Shown here: positions 25,987 to 33,152 of the stretch, piece after piece
Position numbering within the stretch: the stretch's first letter is position 1
How the letters are laid out: each line of letters starts with the position of its first letter
DNA from: Lachnospiraceae bacterium C10
GTDB taxonomy: Bacteria > Bacillota > Clostridia > Lachnospirales > Lachnospiraceae
Length of the DNA: 40,344 nt
Assembly: GCA_900100095.1 (NCBI GenBank)
Contig: FMTN01000028.1
Location: forward strand, 1 to 40,344
Reading direction: 5' to 3'
Translations under genes and position numbers: made by a program
Notes under the pieces: generated by a model
Databases searched by the model: none
Told to the model about the DNA's origin: nothing
What the model saw: only the letters and a program-made list of their open reading frames with translations

Positions 25987-26829
25987 ATGATTACCAGTCG
26001 TGATAACCCTCGTGTGAAGCATGTTAAGAAACTGAACCGGAAAGCCAAGAGCCGCAGACAAGAAAAGCTCTTTGTGGCGGAAGGGGAACGGATCATCTCC
26101 GAGACCCCGTTTTCCTTGCTACGGGAACTTTATGTCTGTGACACCTATCAGAAGCAGGAGGCGGTGAACCGTGCCCATTCCCGTATGCAGGAAAAGCTGG
26201 GAGCCGTTATGGAAATGGCGAAGGAAAAGGGAATCCTTGAAGTGGTTACGGAGGATGTATTCGCTGAGATGAGCGATACAGAGCATCCCCAGGGGGTTTT
26301 GGCTGTCATTGAGCAGCCCTCCTATCAGTTGAAGGATCTGATGACAGACGCCCCGCTTCTTATGATCCTTGAGGATATCCAGGATCCGGGAAACCTTGGT
26401 ACCATCTTTCGTACCGCGGAGGGTGCCGGAGTCAGTGGAATTATTATGAGCAGGGGAACGGTGGATCTGTTTTCTCCAAAGGTGGTAAGGTCTACGATGG
26501 GCAGTATTTACCGGATGCCGTTTCTGGTGGCGGAAGATCTGCCGGAGATGATCCGTAGCATCAAGGGAGAGGGCGTAAGACTTTATGCCGCTCACCTTGA
26601 AGGAAAACAGTATCATGACGGCTTTGCATATACCGGGCCGAGTGGCTTTATGATCGGGAATGAAGGAAACGGACTCAGCCGCGAACTGACAGATTATGCG
26701 GATGACCTTCTTCGCATTCCTATGGGAGGGCAGCTGGAGTCTCTCAATGCGGCCATGGCAGCCGGAATTTTAATGTATGAAGCTAACCGGCAGAGACGAA
26801 AGGATTTAGGACATGCGAATCTGGTTTAA
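25987..26829 (+). CDS. TrmH/SpoU-family RNA 2'-O-methyltransferase
   Basis: 280 residues. SAM-dependent methylation of a ribose in rRNA or tRNA. The N-terminal substrate-binding domain starts ITSRDNPRVKHVKKLNRK and FVAEGERII; the SPOUT knot carries motif 1 LEDIQDPGNLGTIFRTAEGAG, motif 2 FMIGNEGNGLS and motif 3 IPMGGQLESLNAAMAAGILMYE. ATG 25987 has AGGAGAG before it; an in-frame TTG 15 nt upstream overlaps that site and is rejected. The exact nucleotide target cannot be told. Its end overlaps the next gene by 17 nt. Confidence 0.92.
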   Translation: MITSRDNPRVKHVKKLNRKAKSRRQEKLFVAEGERIISETPFSLLRELYVCDTYQKQEAVNRAHSRMQEKLGAVMEMAKEKGILEVVTEDVFAEMSDTEHPQGVLAVIEQPSYQLKDLMTDAPLLMILEDIQDPGNLGTIFRTAEGAGVSGIIMSRGTVDLFSPKVVRSTMGSIYRMPFLVAEDLPEMIRSIKGEGVRLYAAHLEGKQYHDGFAYTGPSGFMIGNEGNGLSRELTDYADDLLRIPMGGQLESLNAAMAAGILMYEANRQRRKDLGHANLV

Positions 26830-27079
26830 AGAAATGAAAGATGGTCACATCCTTTCGGACGTAACATATGAAGATTATGAGCAGGACAGCAGAACCCACA
26901 AGGTGTTCGCAGGCTTGGAGTATGCCTGTCATCAGCTGGATCTGCCGGTTCCGATCTGGCTTGAATCAACCATTAAGGAATTCAAGCTTCACAGTAAGGC
27001 GCGATTTACAGGCGACAGTTTTATTGAAGAACTTCCGTTTGATTATCTCGAGATTGAAGTGCTGGAAGAAGATTGGTAA
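26813..27079 (+). CDS. Small conserved-looking protein of unknown function
   Basis: 88 residues, acidic, without signal peptide or membrane span. Composition (MRIWFKEMKDGHILSD, LPVPIWLESTIKEFKLHSK, FDYLEIEVLEEDW) suggests a small alpha/beta fold. It overlaps the methyltransferase gene by 17 nt in another frame and has AAGGA at good spacing inside that gene, which points to translational coupling. I recall similar short proteins in Clostridia but no function. Confidence 0.78.
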   Translation: MRIWFKEMKDGHILSDVTYEDYEQDSRTHKVFAGLEYACHQLDLPVPIWLESTIKEFKLHSKARFTGDSFIEELPFDYLEIEVLEEDW

Positions 27080-27100
27080 ATTGTGAAAAATCTATGAAGC

Positions 27101-27142
27101 CACAAGATATTTAGAGCATTTCTTGTGAAAATATGCTAATAT
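27101..27142 (+). promoter_or_regulatory. Dyad and extended -10 promoter upstream of relQ
   Basis: CACAAGA (27101-27107) and TCTTGTG (27121-27127) are perfect inverted repeats 13 nt apart. Directly after lies TGCTAATAT (27134-27142), an extended -10 box, about 53 nt before the relQ ATG. The dyad covers the region where a -35 box would sit, so it may be an operator or activator site. TTGTGAAAA also occurs twice (27081 and 27123). Confidence 0.45.
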
Positions 27143-27194
27143 GGTATGGTGCGAGCAGATTCGTAACAGAACAAGAAAGTAACAGGTAGTAAGA

Positions 27195-27929
27195 ATGGAT
27201 CAGGTCGAGTTTATTCGTCAGATGCAGGGGAGAGAAGTAGATGCATGGAATTCGGCAATGCTTCTGTATAATTCAGCCATTAAGGAGATTTCTACCAAGA
27301 TAGAGATTCTTAATGATGAATTCCAGCATACACATCAATATAATCCAATTGAATATGTCAAGACACGTGTGAAGAAGCCGGAGAGTATTATCAAGAAGCT
27401 TCATCGCTACGGTTATGCAGATAACATTGAGAACATGGTGACCTATTGCAATGATATTGCAGGGCTTCGCATTGTATGTTCCTTTACCAATGATATTTAC
27501 CGCATGGCTGATATGATCGGTCAGCAGTCGGATATCACGGTGATATCCATTAAGGATTACATTAAGAATCCGAAGGAAAGTGGATATAAGAGTTATCATA
27601 TGCTTGTAACGATTCCGATCTTCCTTTCGGATAAGGTGGTTGCAACCAAGGTCGAGATTCAGATTCGAACCATTGCCATGGATTTCTGGGCCAGCCTTGA
27701 GCATAAGATTTATTACAAATTCGAAGGAAACGCACCGGAATATATCAGCCGGGATTTAAGAGAATGTTCCGGAATCGTGTCCATGCTGGATGCGAAGATG
27801 CTTTCGTTGAACGAAGCTATCATGCAGACGAAGAAGGAGCAGGTTCGGGAAGAAGCCGAGCGGCTCGTGGAAGAGCATGCCCACGGGAAACTGGAAGAGC
27901 TGTTACAGCATTCTGGTGAAGAGAAATAG
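27195..27929 (+). CDS. relQ: RelQ-type small alarmone synthetase
   Basis: 244 residues. Makes (p)ppGpp from GTP/GDP and ATP in the stringent response; no hydrolase (HD) domain is present, so it is a synthetase only. The RelA/SpoT synthetase domain (about 45-185) shows VKTRVKKPESIIKKLHR, the DIAGLRIVCSF strand, ESGYKSYHMLV and the VEIQIRTIAMDFWASLEHKI motif with catalytic Glu and Gln. The C-terminal 50 residues form a charged helix as in RelQ tetramers. It starts behind a dyad/promoter region and ends at a strong terminator, so it is monocistronic. Confidence 0.93.
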   Translation: MDQVEFIRQMQGREVDAWNSAMLLYNSAIKEISTKIEILNDEFQHTHQYNPIEYVKTRVKKPESIIKKLHRYGYADNIENMVTYCNDIAGLRIVCSFTNDIYRMADMIGQQSDITVISIKDYIKNPKESGYKSYHMLVTIPIFLSDKVVATKVEIQIRTIAMDFWASLEHKIYYKFEGNAPEYISRDLRECSGIVSMLDAKMLSLNEAIMQTKKEQVREEAERLVEEHAHGKLEELLQHSGEEK

Positions 27930-27948
27930 GAACAGGATGTGTGAAAGG

Positions 27949-27979
27949 ATTACACCGCGAAAAGCGGTGTAATTTTTTT
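27949..27979 (+). terminator. Rho-independent terminator after relQ
   Basis: Perfect 10-bp stem ATTACACCGC (27949-27958) with GCGGTGTAAT (27964-27973), loop GAAAA, followed by seven T. Confidence 0.93.
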
Positions 27980-27987
27980 GCCCCATA

Positions 27988-28007
27988 TGTTATGATTAGG
28001 GTATAAA
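27988..28007 (+). promoter_or_regulatory. Promoter region of the 212-residue gene
   Basis: TGTTATGAT (27988-27996) is an extended -10 box. A second candidate TATAAA (28002-28007) pairs with TTGCCC at 27978 over 18 bp. Either gives a leader of about 65-75 nt. Confidence 0.5.
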
Positions 28008-28078
28008 AAGACGATATATATCTTGGATAGGTATGTAAAAGACAAGGAAGTCAACCGTATTAACATGGAGGTGAAATT

Positions 28079-28717
28079 ATGGAGACGAGTAGTATTACCA
28101 ATACCAGTGCAACCTACAGTGTTACCAACGCAGTGACGCCATCGAAAGAGAAGAATGTGGATAACTCCCCGAAGGCGGAGAACAAGTCCGGCGGATTTTC
28201 CGAAGAGGCAGTGGTATATGACAAGAGCAATGCCGGTAGGGATTCCGTTACAAAGACATCGGATAAGCATACGGATCGCACGGCGATTATCCAGCAGATG
28301 AAGAGCGATATGGAAGCGCAGAAGTTGCGTTTGTTTGATATTGTTCAGAAGACCATCGAAGGTCAGGGTAAGACCATTGCTTCTGCCGATGATATGTGGG
28401 CCATTCTTGCAAGCGGTGATTTTACCGTGGATGCGGCTACGAAGGCACAGGCACAGAAGGACATCGCTGAGGATGGTTACTGGGGCGTGAATCAGACTTC
28501 AGACCGTATTGTGGATTTTGCAAAGGCACTGTCGAACGGGGATCCGGACAAGGCGGATCAGATGATTGAGGCTTTCCAGAAGGGTTATAAAGAGGCGACG
28601 AAGACCTGGGGAAAGTCACTGCCGGATATTTCCTCCAGGACATACGATGCTGTCATGGAGAAGATGAACCGTTGGAAGAACGGAGAAGAGGATGCCCAGG
28701 CAGCTGATACCGAGTAG
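28079..28717 (+). CDS. Protein of unknown function with Ser/Thr-rich N-terminus
   Basis: 212 residues, no signal peptide or membrane span. The first 75 residues are low-complexity, rich in Ser, Thr and Asn (METSSITNTSATYSVTN), and end with a conserved-looking SEEAVVYDKSNAG. Residues 80-205 appear helical: a coiled stretch (IIQQMKSDMEAQKLRLFDIVQ), then DGYWGVNQTSDRIVDFAKAL, GNPDKA-like SNGDPDKADQMIEAFQKGY and a final TYDAVMEKMNRWKN. I recall such C-terminal domains in several Lachnospiraceae proteins, but with no known function. TGGAGG lies before the ATG; it has its own promoter and terminator. Confidence 0.78.
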   Translation: METSSITNTSATYSVTNAVTPSKEKNVDNSPKAENKSGGFSEEAVVYDKSNAGRDSVTKTSDKHTDRTAIIQQMKSDMEAQKLRLFDIVQKTIEGQGKTIASADDMWAILASGDFTVDAATKAQAQKDIAEDGYWGVNQTSDRIVDFAKALSNGDPDKADQMIEAFQKGYKEATKTWGKSLPDISSRTYDAVMEKMNRWKNGEEDAQAADTE

Positions 28718-28745
28718 CAGCGAAATAGGGTAGCGGTTAAGAGAA

Positions 28746-28789
28746 CAGGAGGACTGCAAAGCCAGTGGCAATGCAGTCCTCCTGATTTT
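28746..28789 (+). terminator. Rho-independent terminator, 13-bp perfect stem
   Basis: CAGGAGGACTGCA (28746-28758) with TGCAGTCCTCCTG (28772-28784), 13-nt loop, then ATTTTT. Repeat family B remnant starts at the end of its T-run. Confidence 0.92.
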
Positions 28790-28816
28790 TGTATAACAAT
28801 AGGCGACTGTAGAACA
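28790..28816. repeat. Family B repeat, hairpin wholly deleted
   Basis: TGTATAACAA then TAGGCGACTGTAGAACA. The left flank equals 96-105 and the right 15 nt equals 37098-37112, but the palindrome between them is gone. The remaining intergenic DNA up to ispE (28817-28920) is A/T-rich and shows no clear gene. Confidence 0.7.
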
Positions 28817-28920
28817 AGCTAACTTACTCAAATTAGACATGTCTACTTGCAAAAATTTCACATGTATGATACCATCCGTATTGTATACAGCACTTATTTC
28901 AATACATTGTATAAAATCTA

Positions 28921-28936
28921 AGAGGAGATTTCCTCT
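28921..28936 (+). promoter_or_regulatory. Hairpin over the upstream ribosome site of ispE
   Basis: AGAGGA-GATT-TCCTCT forms a perfect 6-bp hairpin that would hide the GAGGAG ribosome site. That site is also unusually far (about 15 nt) from the first ATG at 28943, while a GGAG inside the first codons fits the second ATG at 28958. Confidence 0.45.
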
Positions 28937-28942
28937 GTTGAT

Positions 28943-29851
28943 ATGGAGCAGATAACAATGGAACAGGTTAGAGAAAAGGCATATGCCAAGGTTAACCTTG
29001 GATTGGATGTGACCGGTAGACGGGAAGACGGCTATCATCTGGTATCCATGGTGATGCAGACCATTGGAATTCATGATGATATCGTTGTGTATAAGACAAA
29101 GGATCCGAATATTTCCCTGGATATTGATTATGGCGGAGTTCATCTGGCAACTCCGCTTTCTGCAGGAGATGACAATCTATGTGCCAGGGCGGCAAGAGTC
29201 ATCAATGAGCGCCTTGGAATCGGACACGGCTATTTTATTCATTTGACAAAGTCCATACCGGTAGCGGCAGGCATGGCAGGCGGAAGCAGTGATGCGGCCG
29301 CTGTTTTGCGGGCAATCAACCGGTTGGAAGATGCAGGACTTACTACAGAAGAATTACAGGAACTTGCCGTTAAAATCGGAGCGGACGTTCCATACTGTGT
29401 TGTGGGCGGAACCATGCAGGCGGAGGGCATCGGTGAGAAACTGTCGCCCCTGAAGTCTTTTGCCGATGTGCCGCTTCTGGTGGCCAAACCACCGGAAGGT
29501 GTGTCGACAGCAGAGGTGTACCATGCTCTGGATGAGCAGGAGACGATTTGCCATCCGGATATGAAGGCTATCTGTGAGGCGGTTTCGAATGGAGATGTTG
29601 ATGGTCTTACGAAGCACATGGGCAATGTGCTGATGGATGTGACATTGCCAAAGTATCCGGTGGTCGGTAAGATCCGGGATCTGATGCTTGAGAACGGAGC
29701 GCTGGGGGCTATGATGACCGGCAGCGGTCCGACGGTTTTTGGAATATACAGAACGGCACAGGAGTGCCAGAAGGCGGCTGAGGTTGTCCGCGCCGGCGGC
29801 CTTTGCGAGACAGTTATGGCAACGAAGACGATTGCTGATATTACAAAGTAA
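28943..29851 (+). CDS. ispE: 4-diphosphocytidyl-2-C-methyl-D-erythritol kinase
   Basis: 302 residues (297 if the second ATG at 28958 is used). A GHMP kinase of the non-mevalonate isoprenoid pathway, phosphorylating CDP-methylerythritol. KAYAKVNLGLDVTGRREDGYH binds substrate, and the ATP loop VPVAAGMAGGSSDAAAVLRA, DVPYCVVGGT and the C-terminal MMTGSGPTVFGIY are typical. The start is uncertain: the first ATG has only a distant, hairpinned ribosome site, and the second ATG has GGAG at 9 nt. gntR follows after 13 nt, so they are co-transcribed. Confidence 0.94.
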   Translation: MEQITMEQVREKAYAKVNLGLDVTGRREDGYHLVSMVMQTIGIHDDIVVYKTKDPNISLDIDYGGVHLATPLSAGDDNLCARAARVINERLGIGHGYFIHLTKSIPVAAGMAGGSSDAAAVLRAINRLEDAGLTTEELQELAVKIGADVPYCVVGGTMQAEGIGEKLSPLKSFADVPLLVAKPPEGVSTAEVYHALDEQETICHPDMKAICEAVSNGDVDGLTKHMGNVLMDVTLPKYPVVGKIRDLMLENGALGAMMTGSGPTVFGIYRTAQECQKAAEVVRAGGLCETVMATKTIADITK

Positions 29852-29864
29852 AGGGAGGAACGAC

Positions 29865-30548
29865 ATGGAAGAGTTAAAGCTGGATATGGATTCATATCTT
29901 CCCCTTCGAGATGTAGTATTTCATACACTTCGAGATGCGATTTTAAAAGGGGATCTGGCACCTGGGGAAAGACTGATGGAAATCCATCTGGCCAATAAGC
30001 TTGGAGTATCACGGACACCGATTCGAGAAGCGATCCGTATGTTGGAGAAGGAAGGACTTGCGGTTACGATTCCAAGAAAGGGTGCTCAGGTTGCCCGTAT
30101 GACGGAGAAGGACTTGGAGGATGTCCTTGAGATTCGGGATGCGCTGGATGAGCTGGCGGTTTCCGATGCCTGCAACCGTATGACGGAAGAGAATTACGAA
30201 GACTTAAAGGAGGCGATGGCGGCATTTTCATCTGCTGCGAAGACGAAGGATGTGCGTGCCATTGTTGAGGCGGATGAGGAATTCCATAATGTGATCTACC
30301 GTGCAGCCAACAATCCGAAGCTTGAGAATATCATTCGTAATTTGAAAGAGCAGATGTATCGATATCGTTATGAATACGTCAAGGGGGATGCGGACTTCTT
30401 ACAGCTTGTGAATGAGCATGAGCAGATCGTGGAAGGACTTCGGGAGAAAGACAGTGTTGGAGTAAAGGCAATTATGCACACCCATCTTCGGAATCAGGTT
30501 GAGTCCGTGCGTGGTGTTATTCGCAGACAGAATCAGGAGGAAGTGTGA
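29865..30548 (+). CDS. GntR-family regulator, FCD (FadR-type) subgroup
   Basis: 227 residues. Winged helix at about 12-75 (LRDAILKGDLAPGERLMEIHLANKLGVSRTPIREAIRMLEKEGL), then the all-helical FCD ligand domain with the metal-binding residues in DEEFHNVIY, NEHEQIVEGL and MHTHLRNQ. Such regulators respond to small organic acids; the ligand and targets are unknown. ATG 29865 follows GGGAGGA; a longer opening starting in the end of ispE is rejected. It lies between ispE and a DUF1934 gene, which it overlaps by 4 nt. Confidence 0.93.
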   Translation: MEELKLDMDSYLPLRDVVFHTLRDAILKGDLAPGERLMEIHLANKLGVSRTPIREAIRMLEKEGLAVTIPRKGAQVARMTEKDLEDVLEIRDALDELAVSDACNRMTEENYEDLKEAMAAFSSAAKTKDVRAIVEADEEFHNVIYRAANNPKLENIIRNLKEQMYRYRYEYVKGDADFLQLVNEHEQIVEGLREKDSVGVKAIMHTHLRNQVESVRGVIRRQNQEEV

Positions 30549-30964
30549 GTTTAGGAATTCCTTGTCAGGTGAAGCTTCAATCCCTTCAAGTCATTGAAGC
30601 AGAGAGGGCAGAAACAGAGCAGACGATGAGCGGGCAGTTCTATCAGAAAGAAGACGCCTGCCATCTCCTGTACGAAGAGGACGTGGAAGGAAAAGGAATC
30701 AAAAACCGTGTCACCATCAAGGGGGATACGGTAACCGTAAAAAGGGAAGGTGCTGTCTCATCCAAGATGGTATTTTCTGCCGGTGAACAGAATGGTTTTT
30801 CCTACCATACGCCGTACGGTGTGTTTCAGTTTACATCCGATACGAAAGTGCTTACGGTTCAGAAGACGGAAAAGGAACTTGTGATCGATATCGCTTATGA
30901 TCTTTTCTCCGGAGGAGAACTTGTCAGTGTCAATGAACTGCACTGGAAATGCAGTTTCGAGTAG
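30545..30964 (+). CDS. DUF1934 (YwiB-like) beta-barrel protein
   Basis: 139 residues. GTG start in the GTGA overlap with the gntR stop, with AGGAGGAA just upstream, so translation is coupled. The pattern matches the DUF1934/YwiB calycin-like family: QTMSGQFYQKEDACHLLYEE, KNRVTIKGDTVTVKREGAVSSKMVF, the YHTPYGVFQFTSDTK block and the final IDIAYDLFSGGELVSVNEL. No function is established for the family. Ends at a bidirectional terminator. Confidence 0.85.
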   Translation: MSLGIPCQVKLQSLQVIEAERAETEQTMSGQFYQKEDACHLLYEEDVEGKGIKNRVTIKGDTVTVKREGAVSSKMVFSAGEQNGFSYHTPYGVFQFTSDTKVLTVQKTEKELVIDIAYDLFSGGELVSVNELHWKCSFE

Positions 30965-30975
30965 AAATAGATAAT

Positions 30976-31014
30976 AAAAAACCTGCCCCGATCAATTCGT
31001 CGGGACAGGTTTTA
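30976..31014. terminator. Bidirectional terminator between convergent genes
   Basis: AAAACCTG-C-CCCGA with TCGGG-A-CAGGTTTT, one internal mismatch, T-rich on both strands. It serves the DUF1934 gene on + and the membrane-protein gene on -. Confidence 0.88.
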
Positions 31015-31016
31015 TT

Positions 31017-31505
31017 TTACTTATAACCACGGTCAGCTCTGGACTGTTCCATCTTGCGCTGTAACCAGCCTCGGATTCCCTTCTTCTTCTCAGGGACTTC
31101 AAGCTTGCCGCGCATACCGCGTACGGAGCTGATGTAGAGACCGGAAACCATAGCCTTGACTTCCTTACGAACAGGAATGGTGTCGAAAATGGTTCCGTCA
31201 CAGATGAAGGACATGACCTTTGGACCAACCTTTGCTTTTACAATTGGAATCTTGGAAGCCTTGGCATACCATGGTGTCTGAGAAATGACACTGTCCGGAA
31301 GACCGGAATCTTTCATCTTCATAAGCTTCTTATCGATGATGAGCATTGTGACCTGCTGGGCAGATGCCTTGATCTGTTCATCCTGCTCGGCCTGACGCTT
31401 CTGGGCTTTTCTGCCGATGATACCAAGAATAATGGTAGCAATGAGCATGATGACAGCAATCACAATAAGGACAATAGTGAGTGTAGGGATTTGTGCTAAA
31501 TACAT
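31017..31505 (-). CDS. One-span membrane protein of unknown function
   Basis: 162 residues. An N-terminal hydrophobic helix at about 8-31 (TIVLIVIAVIMLIATIILGI) is followed at once by basic residues (GRKAQKRQ), predicting a membrane anchor with a cytoplasmic body. The body is basic and contains QVTMLIIDKKLMKMKDSGLP and KAKVGPKVMSFICDGTIFDTIPVRKEVKAMVSGLY, then a Lys/Arg-rich end. I do not recognise the family. Its ribosome site (GGAGG on the minus strand) is good. It is divergent from the foldase lipoprotein gene with 163 nt between the starts. Confidence 0.78.
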   Translation of the reverse strand: MYLAQIPTLTIVLIVIAVIMLIATIILGIIGRKAQKRQAEQDEQIKASAQQVTMLIIDKKLMKMKDSGLPDSVISQTPWYAKASKIPIVKAKVGPKVMSFICDGTIFDTIPVRKEVKAMVSGLYISSVRGMRGKLEVPEKKKGIRGWLQRKMEQSRADRGYK

Positions 31506-31595
31506 AATTGATTTCCTCCGTTATATTTCGCCTGAAAGTTGTCAGGCACGAGGAAAATTTTAGCATATTACAACGGTAAAAAGCAAGGTGGTGGT

Positions 31596-31624
31596 TTGCA
31601 GAAAAAGCGGGTGTGTGCTATTAT
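31596..31624 (+). promoter_or_regulatory. Promoter of the foldase lipoprotein gene
   Basis: TTGCAG at 31596-31601, 17-bp spacer, TATTAT at 31619-31624 with a TG extension (TGCTATTAT). Confidence 0.65.
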
Positions 31625-31668
31625 CGTACAAGTCTATTCCAAAAAATGAGGAGAAAGGACGTAACATA

Positions 31669-32811
31669 ATGAAAAAAAAGGCAGTGACCCTGCTTCTTGC
31701 AATGGCTATGGTGATGACTTCAGCAGCCGGTTGCGGAAAGAAAGCAGAGAATAAGAGCACAAAGAAGACAGAGCAGGCGGCAGCAGTGACTTATCACGCG
31801 GCTGACTATGTGAAACTGGGTGATTACAAGAATCTGTCCATCACACTGGATAATGATTACACAGCAGATGACAAGGCTGTGAAGCAGTATATGCAGAAGC
31901 TGATCGAGCAGGCATCCGATCAGTCCTTTGAGAAGGACAAAAGTCAAAAGACTGTAAAAAAGGATTCCATTGTCAATGTAGACTACAAGGGAATCAAGGA
32001 TGGCAAGGCATTCGAAGGCGGAACAGCAAAGGATCAGACCATTGATGTGGCCGGCAATAAGGAAGCATCCGGAAGCACCGGCTATATTGACGGTTTTACC
32101 GACGGACTTGTGGGTGCGAAAGTGGGCGATACGGTAAGCTCTGAGGTGACCTTCCCGGAGAACTACTCCTCCAAGGAACTTGCCGGTCAGAGAGTGACCT
32201 TTGAATTCAAGGTGAATTACATCTGCAAGAAGGTGACACTTGCCAATGTGGATAAGGACTTCCTCAATGACAACTTCAATGTGAAGACACTGGAAGAATT
32301 CAAGGATTATGCAAAGAAGAGACTTGAGGGCGAGAACGCGTCCAACAAGGCATCTGAGATCAGAAGCAAGGTGATTGCAAAGCTTACAGAGATTAGCAAG
32401 GTGGAAGCTTATCCGTCCGGCCTGATTGATGAGAGAATGGAAGACTATCAGAGCCAGTTTGAGGCAAGAAATCTTGCAAAGGGACAGAGCCTTGAGGCAT
32501 ATCTGAAGAATACCTACAATGTAACCCTTGAGGATTTCAAGAAGGAGATCCGGAAGCAGGTGAAGGAGAACGTCAAGACGGAGCTGATTTTCACTGCCAT
32601 CGCAGATGCAGAGGGCATCAAGGTGGATCAGGACGGCTTTGACAAATATGTTTCCAATCTTATGATGCAGTATTCGCTTAAGACAAAGGCGCAGCTGTAT
32701 AAATTCCATGGCCGGACACAGGAACTGGGCAAGGCATACATTCGTACGATTTACCTTTGCAACAAGGCTGTGGATGCATGTGTAGACATGGCGAAGGTCA
32801 GCACAAAGTAA
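31669..32811 (+). CDS. Trigger-factor-like FKBP peptidyl-prolyl isomerase, lipoprotein
   Basis: 380 residues. A signal peptide of the lipoprotein type ends at TSAAGC, with Cys22 expected to be lipidated, so the protein sits on the outer face of the membrane. An FKBP domain follows (about 100-190: NVDYKGIKDGKAFEGGTA, YIDGFTDGLVGAKVGD, FPENYSSKELAGQRVTFEFKV), then a trigger-factor-like helical C-terminal part (200-375). Together these suggest an extracytoplasmic foldase for secreted proteins. ATG 31669 has GAGAAAGGA ahead. The neighbour genes scfA, scfB and secDF also relate to export, which is suggestive only. Confidence 0.9.
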   Translation: MKKKAVTLLLAMAMVMTSAAGCGKKAENKSTKKTEQAAAVTYHAADYVKLGDYKNLSITLDNDYTADDKAVKQYMQKLIEQASDQSFEKDKSQKTVKKDSIVNVDYKGIKDGKAFEGGTAKDQTIDVAGNKEASGSTGYIDGFTDGLVGAKVGDTVSSEVTFPENYSSKELAGQRVTFEFKVNYICKKVTLANVDKDFLNDNFNVKTLEEFKDYAKKRLEGENASNKASEIRSKVIAKLTEISKVEAYPSGLIDERMEDYQSQFEARNLAKGQSLEAYLKNTYNVTLEDFKKEIRKQVKENVKTELIFTAIADAEGIKVDQDGFDKYVSNLMMQYSLKTKAQLYKFHGRTQELGKAYIRTIYLCNKAVDACVDMAKVSTK

Positions 32812-32818
32812 AAACATC

Positions 32819-32847
32819 TTTATATTTAAGGTAAAGTGTGCTATAAT
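32819..32847 (+). promoter_or_regulatory. Promoter of the SCIFF gene
   Basis: Extended -10 TGCTATAAT (32839-32847) with TTTATA 17 bp upstream of TATAAT. It leaves a leader of about 60 nt. No terminator is visible between the lipoprotein gene and this promoter. Confidence 0.7.
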
Positions 32848-32912
32848 TTCATGGCAATTGTGATATTAACTCGTAAGAGGAGAAGAAAACATAGAGGAAA
32901 GGAGTACGAATT

Positions 32913-33056
32913 ATGAAACACGTACAGACATTAAACACAAAGAGACTTCAGAACACTGTTAAGAAGGGCGGCTGTGGTGAGTGCCAGACATCTTGCCAGT
33001 CTGCATGTAAGACAAGCTGCACAGTAGGTAACCAGACCTGCGAGCACGCAAAGTAA
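32913..33056 (+). CDS. scfA: SCIFF ribosomal peptide precursor
   Basis: 47 residues, reading MKHVQTLNTKRLQ at the start and with six cysteines at 21, 24, 28, 32, 36 and 43. This is the SCIFF family (six cysteines in about forty-five residues), nearly universal in Clostridia. The core GECQTSCQSACKTSCTVGNQ keeps Cys32 and Thr37, the pair I recall being joined by a thioether in the homologous C. thermocellum peptide. The ATG has AAAGGAG at good spacing. The matching radical-SAM maturase is 97 nt downstream. The mature role of SCIFF is not known. Confidence 0.96.
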   Translation: MKHVQTLNTKRLQNTVKKGGCGECQTSCQSACKTSCTVGNQTCEHAK

Positions 33057-33070
33057 TTGACTTAGTGATT

Positions 33071-33114
33071 GCACAAAGGGGGCCGGACGCTTCTTAGCGT
33101 TCGGTCATTTGTGC
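33071..33114 (+). other. Long intergenic hairpin between scfA and scfB
   Basis: GCACAAA (33071-33077) with TTTGTGC (33108-33114), enclosing GGCCGGACGC (33081-33090) with GCGTTCGGTC (33097-33106) and a 6-nt loop: 17 pairs in all. It is not followed by a T-run, so it is not a standard terminator. It may stabilise the short scfA mRNA and reduce expression of the maturase relative to the peptide. Confidence 0.75.
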
Positions 33115-33152
33115 GTTATTAAGAATATAATTTTAGTAATGAGGTTATTAAT

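Noticed and set aside
29739-29864. Longer GntR-family protein beginning inside ispE
   Set aside because: The extra 42 residues are the ispE end read in another frame; GGGAGGA and the family start favour 29865.
31720-32817. Open frame of 365 codons on the minus strand, Leu/Ile/Cys-rich
   Set aside because: It mirrors the foldase lipoprotein gene, whose lipobox and FKBP motifs are clear. The hydrophobic composition is what the antisense of a Lys/Glu-rich gene gives.
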